DNA from: Streptantibioticus_C sp963761325
GTDB taxonomy: Bacteria; Actinomycetota; Actinomycetes; Streptomycetales; Streptomycetaceae
Assembly: GCA_963761325.1 (NCBI GenBank)
Contig: CAVXGZ010000003.1
Coordinates: forward strand, 895,846 to 959,845
DNA length: 64,000 bases
Direction of reading: 5' to 3'
The position numbers and the translations under genes are program-made. Shown here piece after piece: positions 36,338 to 45,226 of the stretch. The notes under the pieces are model-generated. The model was not told where the DNA came from, did no database searches, and saw nothing but the letters and a program-made list of their open reading frames with translations. Position 1 is the first letter of the stretch. Each line of letters opens with the position of its first letter.

Positions 36338-36436
36338 TGGCGTCCCCGCCTGGTTCCGGAAGGCCCTGTCCGGGGCGGCGCACGGCCCGTACTGTTCCCT
36401 TGCGGCCCATACCGGGCCACGAGGGGGGAAACGGGC

Positions 36437-38074
36437 ATGGAACAAGGGGAGTTGCTCCATCTGCTCCACCGGGCGGCGTGCGACCGGCGCCGCTACACCG
36501 GCACCATGACGCGCCGGCACGTCGCCGAGGCCGAGGAGCGGCTGGAGGAGCGGATCCGGCAGGGTTTCGGGGCGCCGGCCCGCTGGATCGACGCCTCCGA
36601 GCCGCGGAGCTGGGAAGACGACATGGTGTCGTTCACCGGGGCGGACGGGGCTGATGCGGCCGCGCGGCTGCTGCGGCCCGGCTGGCTGCTCAGCGGCTGG
36701 GACCTGGCCGTCGACGGCGGGGGCGGGCCCGACGGGCCCGACGAGGAGGGCGGCGCGGCGGTGCGCGTCACCGCCTCCCGCCGCCCGTCGGCCCTCACCG
36801 CGACGCTGCCGCACTGGCACCCGATCGGCGCGGCCGACACCGGGATCTCCCGGCTGGAGATGCTGGTCGATCCGGAGCGCGGCATCCTGCTGCGGCTCGC
36901 CGAGTACCTGGACGACGACGAGCTGTGCCGCACCAGCGAGTTGGCCGAGGTCGGCGAGGACCTCGGCCCGGCGCCCGAGGCGGATCCGCCGGACGAGCCG
37001 TTCGAGTGGGTGGTCGAGGTGCCGGAGCCGGTCCGGCTGGCGGCGCGCGGGCTCGGCGCGGCGATCGGCGGCGCGATCCGGCTCGGCGCCAGGCTCAGCG
37101 CGCCCGCCACCCCGGCGCCGGACGACGAGCCGTGGTTCGAGTCGGCCGACGACACCGCCGGGCAGGGGCACGGCCACGAGGCCCCGCCCGGGACGGGCGG
37201 GCCGGTCCCGGACGAGCGGGAGCTGGCGATCAGGCTGCACCGCGGCCCCGCCGGGCACGGCGTGCTGACCGCGCGGGTCGAGAGCTGGACGGATCTGAGG
37301 GCGCTGACCGAGCACGCCAGGACGGTCACGCACGGGCTCGGCGGGCTGTTCGGCCCCGAGCAGTTGTGGAGCGCGTTCGGCGCCGTCTCCCCCGAGCGGG
37401 TGCACCACGTCGACCGGATCGTCTTCGCCGACCTGCTGCGCTACCGCGTCGAGAGGACGCGCGGCCCCGCCGGCCGGTCGGCCCGCCTCACCGCGTGCGA
37501 CGGCGGCACCTGCTACCGGCTCTTCCCGGACCGGCTGGTCACGTCGGACGCCAGGCCGCCGGGTCCGGTGATCGCGCCGATGCTGGACCCCTCCTGGCTG
37601 CTCACGCGGGCGGCGCGCTTCACGGTGCGCGGCTGGACCGGCTTCGGCGGGCGGCGGGCGCTGCGGATGACGGTCACCGCCGCGCCGGACGGGCCCGCGG
37701 AGCACCGCGTACTGGCGATCCCGTTCGCCCTGCCGCGCCTGGAGGTGCTGCTGGACGACGAGTTGGGGGTGCTGCTGCGGTTGACCGCGTACGACGACCG
37801 GGCCGAGGGCGGTGCGGCGGTGGCCCGGATCGAGTTGCGCGACGTGCGGTCCGCCGAGCCCGCGCCGGACGCCTTCCGGCTCGACCCGCCGCCGGGCGGC
37901 CGCACGGTCCGCGACACCGGCGGCCCGTTCGGCGACTCCACGCTGCCCGGACCGCTCAAGGCCGCCGCCGGGGTGGCCGGCACCTTCGTCGGCGGCGCGG
38001 TCATGCTGGCCGGGCTGCTGGGCCAGGACCGCGAGCCGCCGGCCGGGACCGCGAGCGCGGAACGGGAGCGTTGA
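36437..38074 (+). CDS. hypothetical protein with internal duplication
   Basis: The 545-residue protein starts at an ATG after GAGGGGGGAA. Two copies of a ~130-residue unit are visible. The first (~75-170) holds PGWLLSGWDLAVDGGGG...LEMLVDPERGILLRLAEYLDDDEL; the second (~385-475) holds SWLLTRAARFTVRGWTGFGG...LEVLLDDELGVLLRLTAYDDR. These resemble LolA/RseB-like beta-sheet folds, but no signal peptide is present. A short hydrophobic Gly/Ala stretch lies near the C-terminus. Function unknown. Confidence 0.7.
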   Translation: MEQGELLHLLHRAACDRRRYTGTMTRRHVAEAEERLEERIRQGFGAPARWIDASEPRSWEDDMVSFTGADGADAAARLLRPGWLLSGWDLAVDGGGGPDGPDEEGGAAVRVTASRRPSALTATLPHWHPIGAADTGISRLEMLVDPERGILLRLAEYLDDDELCRTSELAEVGEDLGPAPEADPPDEPFEWVVEVPEPVRLAARGLGAAIGGAIRLGARLSAPATPAPDDEPWFESADDTAGQGHGHEAPPGTGGPVPDERELAIRLHRGPAGHGVLTARVESWTDLRALTEHARTVTHGLGGLFGPEQLWSAFGAVSPERVHHVDRIVFADLLRYRVERTRGPAGRSARLTACDGGTCYRLFPDRLVTSDARPPGPVIAPMLDPSWLLTRAARFTVRGWTGFGGRRALRMTVTAAPDGPAEHRVLAIPFALPRLEVLLDDELGVLLRLTAYDDRAEGGAAVARIELRDVRSAEPAPDAFRLDPPPGGRTVRDTGGPFGDSTLPGPLKAAAGVAGTFVGGAVMLAGLLGQDREPPAGTASAERER

Positions 38075-38079
38075 AGCGG

Positions 38080-38117
38080 CCGCCGCCCGCCCTCGGACGG
38101 CCGGGGGCGGGCGGCGG
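38080..38117 (+). terminator. perfect GC hairpin terminator
   Basis: CCGCCGCCCGCCC pairs perfectly with GGGCGGGCGGCGG across a 12-base loop. It begins six bases after the upstream stop codon. Confidence 0.75.
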
Positions 38118-38141
38118 CGGTGCGTCACCTACGATTTTCGG

Positions 38142-38630
38142 GTGATCGACCTCGGCTACGCCCTCTCGCGCCGCTTTCCCGACCCGCCGCAGACCGACTA
38201 CCGCTCGGCCGACGTGCGGTCGCTGCGGCACGACCTGTTCTGCGGGGACGTGTATCTCGCCGAGGAGGAACGGGAGTTGGCGACCGCGTGGGGCTGGGTG
38301 CCGGTGCTGGACTTCGCCTGGGCGCTGTGTGACATCGTCGAAGGGCTCGACCAGGACCCGCTGGGCGGCCGGGCGGCCCGCGCGCAGCACGCGGAGCTGG
38401 ACTTCACGCAGTCCACCGAACGGCTGCGTTTCACCAGGCGGTTCGGCCACGTGGAGGTGACCGCGGACTGGGTTCGCGACGAACCGCCCATTTCCGTAAG
38501 ACATGACGATCTTCGACGGGAAGCCCGGGACTTCCTGCACGACGTACTGGCCGACCTGGTAGACATGCACGACGGCCTGGACTCCAACCCCGCCGTGTGG
38601 AACCTGCTGGCCCGTTTTCCCCGTGTGTAA
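38142..38630 (+). CDS. conserved hypothetical protein
   Basis: The 162-residue acidic protein starts at a GTG. TACGAT (38130-38135) ends six bases before it, indicating a leaderless mRNA. It has a mixed alpha/beta appearance with FGHVEVTADWVRDEPPISV and a C-terminal helical segment (DFLHDVLADLVDMHDGLDSNPAVWNLL). I do not recognise the family. It is an isolated unit between a terminator and the transglycosylase gene. Confidence 0.65.
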   Translation: MIDLGYALSRRFPDPPQTDYRSADVRSLRHDLFCGDVYLAEEERELATAWGWVPVLDFAWALCDIVEGLDQDPLGGRAARAQHAELDFTQSTERLRFTRRFGHVEVTADWVRDEPPISVRHDDLRREARDFLHDVLADLVDMHDGLDSNPAVWNLLARFPRV

Positions 38631-38677
38631 GGGAAGGGGCCCCTCGCACACCTCACCGTTAGGCACTCAGGACGTTC

Positions 38678-39298
38678 ATGGAGAAGAAGACCGGGCGCAC
38701 CGAACGGCGCCGCGGTTGCCTGGTGGGTTGCCTGCTCTCGCTGGTCGCGCTCATCGCCGCGGCGGCCGTGGGACTGCATCTGTGGCTCAACTGGCTCAAC
38801 CGCCCGCCTCCGCTGCCCAGCATCCCAACCCAGTACCTGTCGACGGTGCGCTCCGCGGCCGGCACCTGTCCGCAGGTCAACGTGCCGCTGCTGGCCGCCC
38901 AGATCGACGCCGAGAGCCACTGGAACCCGGACGCGGACTCCGGGCGCGCACAGGGCATAGCGCAGTTCTACCCGTCCACCTGGGCGGAGTGGGGCCACGA
39001 CCACTCGGGCGACGGCAAGGCCGACGTCTGGAACCCGGCGGACGCCATCCCCTCGCAGGCGGCCTACATGTGCCAGCTGTTCAAGGAGGTCAGGAGCGTC
39101 AGCGGCGACCCCACGCAGCTCGCGCTGGCCGCCTACAACGCCGGTCCCACCGCGGTGCTCGACGCCGGCGGCATACCCCGGATAAGCGAGACGCGGAACT
39201 ACGTCGCCAGGATCGAGGAGTTGATCCCGCAGTACGCGAAGACCTACGCCCAGCAGACGGCCCGGGCCTCCGCCTCCGCGTCGGCGTCCGCCGGCTGA
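38678..39298 (+). CDS. lytic transglycosylase (SLT domain), membrane anchored
   Basis: The 206-residue protein has a short basic N-terminus, a single membrane segment (CLVGCLLSLVALIAAAAVGLH, ~14-34) and an SLT domain. The catalytic Glu is in AAQIDAESHWNPDADS (~residue 79), followed by GIAQFYPSTWAEWG and LALAAYNAGP. It cleaves peptidoglycan glycan strands outside the membrane. The tail is Ala/Ser repeats (ASASASASAG). Confidence 0.9.
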   Translation: MEKKTGRTERRRGCLVGCLLSLVALIAAAAVGLHLWLNWLNRPPPLPSIPTQYLSTVRSAAGTCPQVNVPLLAAQIDAESHWNPDADSGRAQGIAQFYPSTWAEWGHDHSGDGKADVWNPADAIPSQAAYMCQLFKEVRSVSGDPTQLALAAYNAGPTAVLDAGGIPRISETRNYVARIEELIPQYAKTYAQQTARASASASASAG

Positions 39299-39456
39299 CA
39301 CCGCGCGGCCCCCGCGGCCGGGCGCGTCCGGCGGCCGCCGATCCACCCGGCCCGTCCCCCAAGAGGCGCATTTCGGCGGGTCGGGCACGCCGTCGAGCGG
39401 TATGCCATGGAACATTACTGGCATATCGTCCGACAAAAGGCCAGGATGGATCGCCC

Positions 39457-40494
39457 ATGACCGCCAGCCTCGACCAGCTACGCCGTTGCACCGTCGCCGT
39501 CGACCTCGGCGCCTCCCGGACCCGGGTCTACCTGAAGAACACCGGCGTCGTGGTGGACGAGCCGAGCGTGGCCGCCATCGACTGCCACACCGGTTCGCTC
39601 GTCGCGGTCGGCGAGACGGCCGAGCAGATGACCGGGCGCACGCCGGAGCACATCAGGGTGATCCGGCCGGTCTCCGGCGGCGCGGTCGTGGACGTGGAGA
39701 TGGCACAGCGCATGCTGCGGCACCTGATCGGCGACAAGCTGAGCCGGGCGTGGCGCCGCCGCTCCGTCCTGCGGGCCGCGATGTGCGTGCCGAACGGCAG
39801 CGAGCCGATGACCCAGCGGGCGGCGATCGAGACGCTCACCGGACTGGGCGCCCGCCGGGTGGAGCTGGTCGACACCCTGATCGCCGCCGCCGTCGGCTGC
39901 GGGCTGCCGATGGAGTACCCGGAGGCCACCATGATCATGGTCTGCGGCGCGGCCACCACCCAGGTCGCGGTGCTCTCGCTCGGCTCGATCGTGGCCGCCG
40001 AGACCATCCCGGTCGGCGGCGAGGTCATCGACCGGGCCGTCGTCCAGCACCTGCGCAACCAGCACGCCCTGCTGCTGCCCAGTCAGGCCGTCCGGTCCCT
40101 GCACCAGATGCTGGCCGGGTCGGGCAGCGCGGGGCAGGAGAGCATCGAGGTGCACGGCATGGACGCGGCGAGCACCGCGGCCCGCTGCGTGCGGGTGGAC
40201 ACCGCGAGCGTGCGGCTGGCGATCCGGCCCACCCTCAACACCGTGCTGGACGGCATCCGCTCGGTGCTGCGCCGCTGCCCGCCCGACCTGGTCGCCGACC
40301 TGGCCGACCGGGGCATCATGATGGCCGGCGGCAGCGCCCAGCTGCCGGGCCTGGACACCATGCTGCGGTCCACCACCGGCATGCCGGTGACCATCACCCA
40401 GGACCCGGGGACCTGCGCCGTGCGCGGCCTCGGCGCGATGCTGGAGGGCCGGGCCAAGCCGATGGCGCTGGAGTCGGTGAGCTTCGCCGGATGA
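39457..40494 (+). CDS. MreB/Mbl-like actin-fold protein
   Basis: The 345-residue protein has the actin-ATPase phosphate loops VAVDLGASRTRVYLKN (N-terminus) and CGAATTQVAVLSLGSIVA (~residue 170), plus the adenosine motif MMAGGSAQLPGLD near residue 290. The length is full for MreB-type proteins. Streptomycetes use MreB/Mbl in spore-wall assembly. This copy is not in an mre gene cluster, so it may be the divergent third paralogue; ATPase activity is not assured. Confidence 0.85.
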   Translation: MTASLDQLRRCTVAVDLGASRTRVYLKNTGVVVDEPSVAAIDCHTGSLVAVGETAEQMTGRTPEHIRVIRPVSGGAVVDVEMAQRMLRHLIGDKLSRAWRRRSVLRAAMCVPNGSEPMTQRAAIETLTGLGARRVELVDTLIAAAVGCGLPMEYPEATMIMVCGAATTQVAVLSLGSIVAAETIPVGGEVIDRAVVQHLRNQHALLLPSQAVRSLHQMLAGSGSAGQESIEVHGMDAASTAARCVRVDTASVRLAIRPTLNTVLDGIRSVLRRCPPDLVADLADRGIMMAGGSAQLPGLDTMLRSTTGMPVTITQDPGTCAVRGLGAMLEGRAKPMALESVSFAG

Positions 40495-40513
40495 CGCCAC
40501 CGCGGACCGCGCC

Positions 40514-41071
40514 ATGACGTCCCCGCCGCCGTCCCCGCCCCCGGAACCGGCCGCCGATCCCGAACCGCCCGACCCGGGGCCGCAGTACGGCACGCAGACC
40601 GAGGCCGTCCGGCTCAAGGAGCGCATCTACGCGGTCATCACCATGATCGCGGTGCTGGTGGCCCTCACGGACGACGACACGCTCACCACGCCGGGCGCCG
40701 CGTGGTCGATCGCCGGCACCGCGCTCGGCGTGTGGCTGGCGACCCTGGTGGCCGACCTGCAGGCCCAGCGCGTGGTGCGCCCGGCGGCCGCCCGCCACGG
40801 CCACCTGCGCATGACGCTCTACACCACCGTGCCGCAACTGCTCAGCGCGGTGGTCCCGCTGCTCTTCACCGCGCTCGCCGGCCTGGGACTGCTCGCCCTG
40901 CAGACCGCGCTCCTGGCGGCGGTCGCCGTGGAACTGGCCGGACTGTTCGCCTGGGGCCTGCTCGGCGGCCTGCGACTGGGCGGCAACCTGCTCACCGCGG
41001 TGGCCGCCGGAACCGCGGACCTGGTCATCGGTGTGATCATCGTCAGCGTCAAGGTGGCGGTCAGCCACTGA
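40514..41071 (+). CDS. integral membrane hypothetical protein
   Basis: The 185-residue protein has a Pro-rich N-terminal 25 residues and about four hydrophobic helices (near 38-52, 62-82, 105-130 and 130-150), ending in an amphipathic VIIVSVKVAVSH. It starts 19 bases after the MreB-like gene and may be co-transcribed. The family is not recognised. Confidence 0.65.
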   Translation: MTSPPPSPPPEPAADPEPPDPGPQYGTQTEAVRLKERIYAVITMIAVLVALTDDDTLTTPGAAWSIAGTALGVWLATLVADLQAQRVVRPAAARHGHLRMTLYTTVPQLLSAVVPLLFTALAGLGLLALQTALLAAVAVELAGLFAWGLLGGLRLGGNLLTAVAAGTADLVIGVIIVSVKVAVSH

Positions 41072-41125
41072 ACGCGGAGCCGGTTGTGGCGGCACAGTCC
41101 AGGATGGCACCGGGATCCGACACCG

Positions 41126-41269
41126 CCGGGCACCGCGGACCCGTTCGGCGCGGTGGCCGCCGAGGAGGCGTACCTCACCGCGTTCTTCGACCACGCCCCG
41201 CGCGGCCGGGACGAGCCGCTGCCCGACGGCCCGTCGCCGAGTTGTCCACAGATCCGGTTCGTACGCTGA
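41126..41269 (+). pseudogene. possible C-terminal remnant of an alpha/beta-hydrolase-like gene
   Basis: The last 48 codons before a TGA read FGAVAAEEAYLTAFFDH and DGPSPS-type sequence, resembling the C-terminus of an actinobacterial hydrolase. No upstream domain, start or ribosome site exists in frame. I infer a decayed gene fragment in the 290-bp spacer before mscR. Confidence 0.35.
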
Positions 41270-41361
41270 CGAAACGGGCGCGGCCTGGGAAACTGATCAC
41301 GCAGACGGAGGACCCGACGGGCCCTCCGCGACCGCGGGACTCACGGGAAAGGGGAACTCCC

Positions 41362-42447
41362 ATGGCGCAGCGCGTGCGTGGTGTGATCGCACCCGGCAAG
41401 GGCGAGCCGGTGCGGATCGAGACCGTCGTGGTGCCGGATCCCGGGCCCGGCGAGGCGGTGGTGCGGGTGCAGGCGTGCGGGGTCTGCCATACCGATCTGC
41501 ACTACCGGGAGGGCGGTATCAACGACGAGTTCCCCTTCCTGCTCGGCCACGAGGCGGCCGGCGTGGTGGAGACGGTGGGCGAGGGGGTCACCGAGGTCGC
41601 GCCGGGCGACTTCGTCATCCTCAACTGGCGTGCGGTGTGCGGCCAGTGCCGCGCCTGCCTGCGCGGCCGGCCGTGGTACTGCTTCGACACGCACAACGCG
41701 CGGCAGCGGATGACCCTGGAGGACGGCACCGAGCTGTCGCCGGCGCTGGGCATCGGGGCGTTCGCCGAGAAGACCCTGGTGGCCGCCGGGCAGTGCACCA
41801 AGGTCGATCCGGCCGCCTCGCCGGCCGCCGCCGGCCTGCTCGGCTGCGGCGTGATGGCCGGCCTGGGCGCCGCCGTCAACACCGGCGGCGTCTCGCGGGG
41901 CGACTCGGTGGCCGTCATCGGCTGCGGCGGCGTCGGGAACGCGGCGGTGATGGGCGCCCGGCTGGCCGGCGCGTCCCGGATCATCGCGGTCGACATCGAC
42001 GACGCCAAGCTCGCCACCGCGCTGCGGATAGGCGCCACCCACAGCGTCAACTCCGGCGACCGCGACCCGGTCGAGGCGATCCGCGAGCTGACCGGCGGCT
42101 TCGGCGCCGACGTGGTCATCGAGGCGGTCGGCCGCCCCGAGACCTACCAACAGGCCTTCTACGCCCGCGACCTGGCCGGCACGGTGGTGCTCGTCGGCGT
42201 CCCCACCCCGCAGATGCGCCTCGACCTGCCGCTGCTCGACGTCTTCGGCCGCGGCGGCGCGCTGAAGTCCTCCTGGTACGGCGACTGCCTCCCCTCCCGC
42301 GACTTCCCGATGCTCATCGACCTCTACCTGCAGGGCCGGCTCGATCTGGACGCCTTCGTCTCGGAGACCATCGGGCTGGAGGACGTGGAGGCGGCGTTCG
42401 CCAAGATGGCGAAGGGAGAGGTGCTGCGGTCCGTGGTGATGCTGTAG
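41362..42447 (+). CDS. mscR: S-(hydroxymethyl)mycothiol dehydrogenase
   Basis: The 361-residue zinc alcohol dehydrogenase has the catalytic-zinc motif CGVCHTDLHYREGG (~residue 39), GHEAAGVVETVGEGV, and the four structural cysteines in CGQCRACLRGRPWYC (~95-110). The Rossmann loop is GCGGVGNAAVMG (~residue 190). It oxidises the formaldehyde-mycothiol adduct with NAD and can reduce S-nitrosomycothiol. AAAGGGG precedes the ATG. The metallo-hydrolase partner often found downstream is absent. Confidence 0.92.
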   Translation: MAQRVRGVIAPGKGEPVRIETVVVPDPGPGEAVVRVQACGVCHTDLHYREGGINDEFPFLLGHEAAGVVETVGEGVTEVAPGDFVILNWRAVCGQCRACLRGRPWYCFDTHNARQRMTLEDGTELSPALGIGAFAEKTLVAAGQCTKVDPAASPAAAGLLGCGVMAGLGAAVNTGGVSRGDSVAVIGCGGVGNAAVMGARLAGASRIIAVDIDDAKLATALRIGATHSVNSGDRDPVEAIRELTGGFGADVVIEAVGRPETYQQAFYARDLAGTVVLVGVPTPQMRLDLPLLDVFGRGGALKSSWYGDCLPSRDFPMLIDLYLQGRLDLDAFVSETIGLEDVEAAFAKMAKGEVLRSVVML

Positions 42448-42491
42448 CGCTCAGCGATGCGAAGCCGGGCGGTGGGCGATATCGTCCAAAT

Positions 42492-42722
42492 ATGGGAGAT
42501 TCGTCGGAGGGCTACACCCCCATCATGATCCTCATGCGCGACGCCGAGGGCCACGTCGTGTACGAGGTCTGGCACACCGCGCCCGCGGCCGGGAAGGCCA
42601 CCTCCGACGCGCACGTCGAGTCCCCCATCCGCAGCAGGGCGCAGGCCAGGACCATCGCCCGGACCTCCGGCTTCTACCTCGTCCAGGAGGGCGAGATCTG
42701 GGAGCACCTCCCGGAGGAGTGA
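42492..42722 (+). CDS. small conserved hypothetical protein
   Basis: The 76-residue protein (start MGDSSEGYTPIM) has an alpha/beta pattern with ARTIARTSGFYLVQEGE. TATCGT (42480-42485) ends six bases before the ATG and no ribosome site is visible, so a leaderless start is likely. Family not recognised. Confidence 0.6.
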   Translation: MGDSSEGYTPIMILMRDAEGHVVYEVWHTAPAAGKATSDAHVESPIRSRAQARTIARTSGFYLVQEGEIWEHLPEE

Positions 42723-42881
42723 GGCACCGCCCCCCGGACGGGTGAGCGCGGCGCACTCGGCCGGAGCGGCGGCGTGAGGCGCACGGCGCGGGCGTCGGCG
42801 TACCCCGGAGCGCGGGCGTAACCGTGGGCGCAGGCGTACCCGTGGGCGCGGGCGCGGGCGGGCGAACCCTTTCGGCCAGGT

Positions 42882-42923
42882 TGCAAAGACTTCGTTGCAA
42901 AGAAGTCTTTGCACTCCTAGGAT
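42882..42923 (+). promoter_or_regulatory. promoter with overlapping ArsR-type operator
   Basis: TGCAAAGACTTC (42882-42893) and GAAGTCTTTGCA (42902-42913) form a perfect 12-bp inverted repeat with an eight-base centre that itself repeats TTGCAAA. The -35 TTGCAA (42895-42900) and the -10 TAGGAT (42918-42923) are 17 bp apart. The -10 ends six bases before the regulator ATG (leaderless). The repeat covers the -35, as expected for autorepression. Confidence 0.8.
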
Positions 42924-42929
42924 CCCGCC

Positions 42930-43586
42930 ATGCCCGACAACGCACCGCCGCCCGACGGCCCCGCGCGGCCCGACGGCGTCCACACCCTCGACCCGCGCTC
43001 GCTGCGCGGACTGGCGCACCCGCTGCGGGTGCGGCTGCTGGTCGACCTGCGCGAGAACGGGCCGGCCACCGCGTCCCGGCTCGCCGCCAGGCTGGGCGAG
43101 TCCAGCGGCGCCACCAGCTACCACCTGCGGCAACTGGCCGCGCACGGATTCGTCGTGGAGGACCCCGGACGCGGCACGGCACGCGAGCGGTGGTGGCGGG
43201 CGCGGTACCGCGGCATCCGGATGGACCGCGGCGAGTTGCTGAGCCACCCCGACCCCGCGGTCCGCGACGCGGCCGACCTGGTGGTCCAGGAGATGGCCGC
43301 CGGCCACGCCCAGGAGCTCGACGCCTGGCTCGCCGCCCTGCACGAGTGGCCCGAACCGTGGCGTTCCGCCTGGGACCTGAGCGACTTCACGCTGCGCCTC
43401 ACCCCGCAGCACGCCCACGAACTGCGCCGACGGCTCCACGAGGTCGTCGAGGAGTTCCGCGGGGACCCGCCGGCCGCCGAGGGGACCGGATCCGGCGAGC
43501 CGGCCGGGCCTGCCGAGACCGTCCGGGTCCACCTGCACGCCTTCCCGCGCGCCACCCGGTCGTCCGGCGACCCGGATACCGGCTGA
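42930..43586 (+). CDS. ArsR-type winged-helix regulator
   Basis: The 218-residue protein has an N-terminal winged helix (about 20-95) with HPLRVRLLVDLRENGPATASRLA, SSGATSYHLRQLAAHG as recognition helix, and RWWRAR in the wing. The C-terminal helical domain may bind ligand. It probably represses itself and the adjacent MFS exporter gene 35 bp downstream through the palindrome overlapping its promoter. Confidence 0.87.
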   Translation: MPDNAPPPDGPARPDGVHTLDPRSLRGLAHPLRVRLLVDLRENGPATASRLAARLGESSGATSYHLRQLAAHGFVVEDPGRGTARERWWRARYRGIRMDRGELLSHPDPAVRDAADLVVQEMAAGHAQELDAWLAALHEWPEPWRSAWDLSDFTLRLTPQHAHELRRRLHEVVEEFRGDPPAAEGTGSGEPAGPAETVRVHLHAFPRATRSSGDPDTG

Positions 43587-43621
43587 AGCGGCCGCCGCAC
43601 GCCACACCACGGGGGATCTCC

Positions 43622-45143
43622 ATGATCACGCACACCGGCACGGCGACCGGGACCGGGCCGCCGGCCGCCGAGCGGGACCGGCGGCCGCAGGCGCTGCTGC
43701 TGACGGCGAGCGCGGTGTCGATCGCGGGAAACGTCTTCAGCCTGGTCGGCGTGGCGTGGTTCGTGCTGCAGAGCACCGGGAGTCCGGCGCGGGCCGGGGT
43801 CGTGGCGTTCGCGTCGTCGGTGCCGGTGGTGCTCGCGGCGGTGCTCGGCGGACCGCTCATAGACCTGGTGGGGCACGTGCGGGCGAGCGTGCTGTCCGAC
43901 CTGGTGTGCGCGCTGGCGACCGGCGCGATACCACTGCTGTACGCGACCGGCGGGCTCGCGTTCTGGCAGTTGGTCACGCTGGCGGCGCTGGCCGGGCTGT
44001 TCCACGCGCCGGGCGACACCGCGCGGGCGGTGCTGGTCCCGGTGCTGGCGGCGCGCGCGGGGACCACGCTGACCAGGGCGACCAGCGTGTACGAGAGCGC
44101 GAGGGCGTGTCTTGTGGATCAGGGCGGATCAGGGAGCGGCGTCCGGTGCGGTGAGGGGGCACCTCCCGGCCGGAGGCTGGGGGAGCAAGGCGCCGGAGCG
44201 TCCCGATAGTCGGTGTTATCGGGGCCCCGTCGCGCCAGCGGCCGATGTCACAGCGGCAACGCGGCGGGGTGCCGTGCCAGGCGTCGCGAGCCCGCCAAGA
44301 TCCGCAAGACACGCCCTGGGCCGCGGAGCGCGGATGCTGGGAGCTCCGCTGGCCGGCGCGGTCATCGCGGTGGCCGGGGCGGCGAACTCCCTGCTGGTGG
44401 ACGCCGGTTCGTTCCTCCTCTCGGCGCTGCTGGTCGGCGTCGGGGCAGCCCGTGCGGCGCCGCGCGTGCGGCCGGTGGAACGCGTCACACTGCGCGGCTA
44501 CCGGGCCGGGCTGTGGGAGGGCTACCGCCATCTGCGGTCCACCACCGTGCTGTTGACGATCGTGCTGATGGTCATGGTGACGAACGCGCTCGACGAGGCG
44601 TGGGCCTCGGTTCTGCTGCCGGTCGACGCCCGCAGCCGGCTGGGCGGCTCCGTGCAACTCGGCCTGGTCTCGGGTGTGTTCGGCGGTGCGGCGCTGGTCG
44701 GCGCGGTGTGCTTCGGCTGGTGGGGGGAGCGGTTGCCGCGCCGGACGGTCTACATCGGCGCGTTCCTGGTGTGCGGCTTCCCCCGCACCGCGGTGGCCGC
44801 CCTGCTGCCCGGACTGTGGCCGCTGCTGCTCGTCACGCTGGTGTGCGGGCTGGCCGCCGGATCGCTCAATCCGCTGATCGGCGCGCTGAGTTACGCGTTG
44901 ATACCCGAGCGGCTGCGCAGCCGGGTGCTCGGCGCCATCACGGCCGGCTGCGTGGCGGCGATGCCGCTGGGCGGGCTGCTCGCCGGCTACCTGGTCCAAC
45001 GGGCCGGGCTGCGCGCGGCGCTGCTCACCGTGAGCGGCCTGTACCTGCTGGTCACCCTCGCGCCCCTGGCGATCCCCGCCTTCCGCCGCCTGGACAACAC
45101 CCCCGCGACGCAAGGGTGTTCGCCGGGCGGGTCCGAGCGGTGA
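43622..45143 (+). pseudogene. MFS drug exporter gene interrupted by a MITE-like element
   Basis: The N-terminal part (43622-44101) encodes about five membrane helices ending in TRATSVYESA. The C-terminal part (from about 44319) resumes with RGARMLGAPLAGAVIAVAG and runs through the remaining helices to 45143. Removing 217 bp containing the element restores one uninterrupted frame across YESAGRGARML, giving a ~430-residue exporter. As it stands, the product is truncated in the element. It pairs with the upstream ArsR-type regulator. Confidence 0.88.
44103..44316. mobile_element. MITE-like element, copy 2 (inserted in the MFS gene)
   Basis: The 214-bp element has the same ends as copy 1 (GGGCGTGTCTTGTGGATC and GATCCGCAAGACACGCCC). 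The first ~50 bases are near identical, it shares the CCCGATA...TATCGGGG hairpin and the right 35 bases. It carries an extra ~35-bp segment with a CCTCCCGGCCGGAGG palindrome and a diverged middle. It encodes no transposase, so mobilisation must have been in trans. Confidence 0.88.
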
Positions 45144-45226
45144 CGCGCGCGAAATCGGCGGCGTGCCGGAGCGGAACGGGTCGCTCCCCCGGACGGTCCC
45201 GGCCCGCGGCGGCTAAAGTGCGGGGC

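Noticed and set aside
36098..36436. In-frame upstream extension of the 36437 gene through the MITE
   Set aside because: The extension would translate the mobile element; the ATG at 36437 has a strong ribosome site.
42770..42880. Near-repeats of GGCGTACCC-type units before the ArsR promoter
   Set aside because: Irregular spacing and divergence suggest low-complexity GC sequence, not a CRISPR array or functional iteron.
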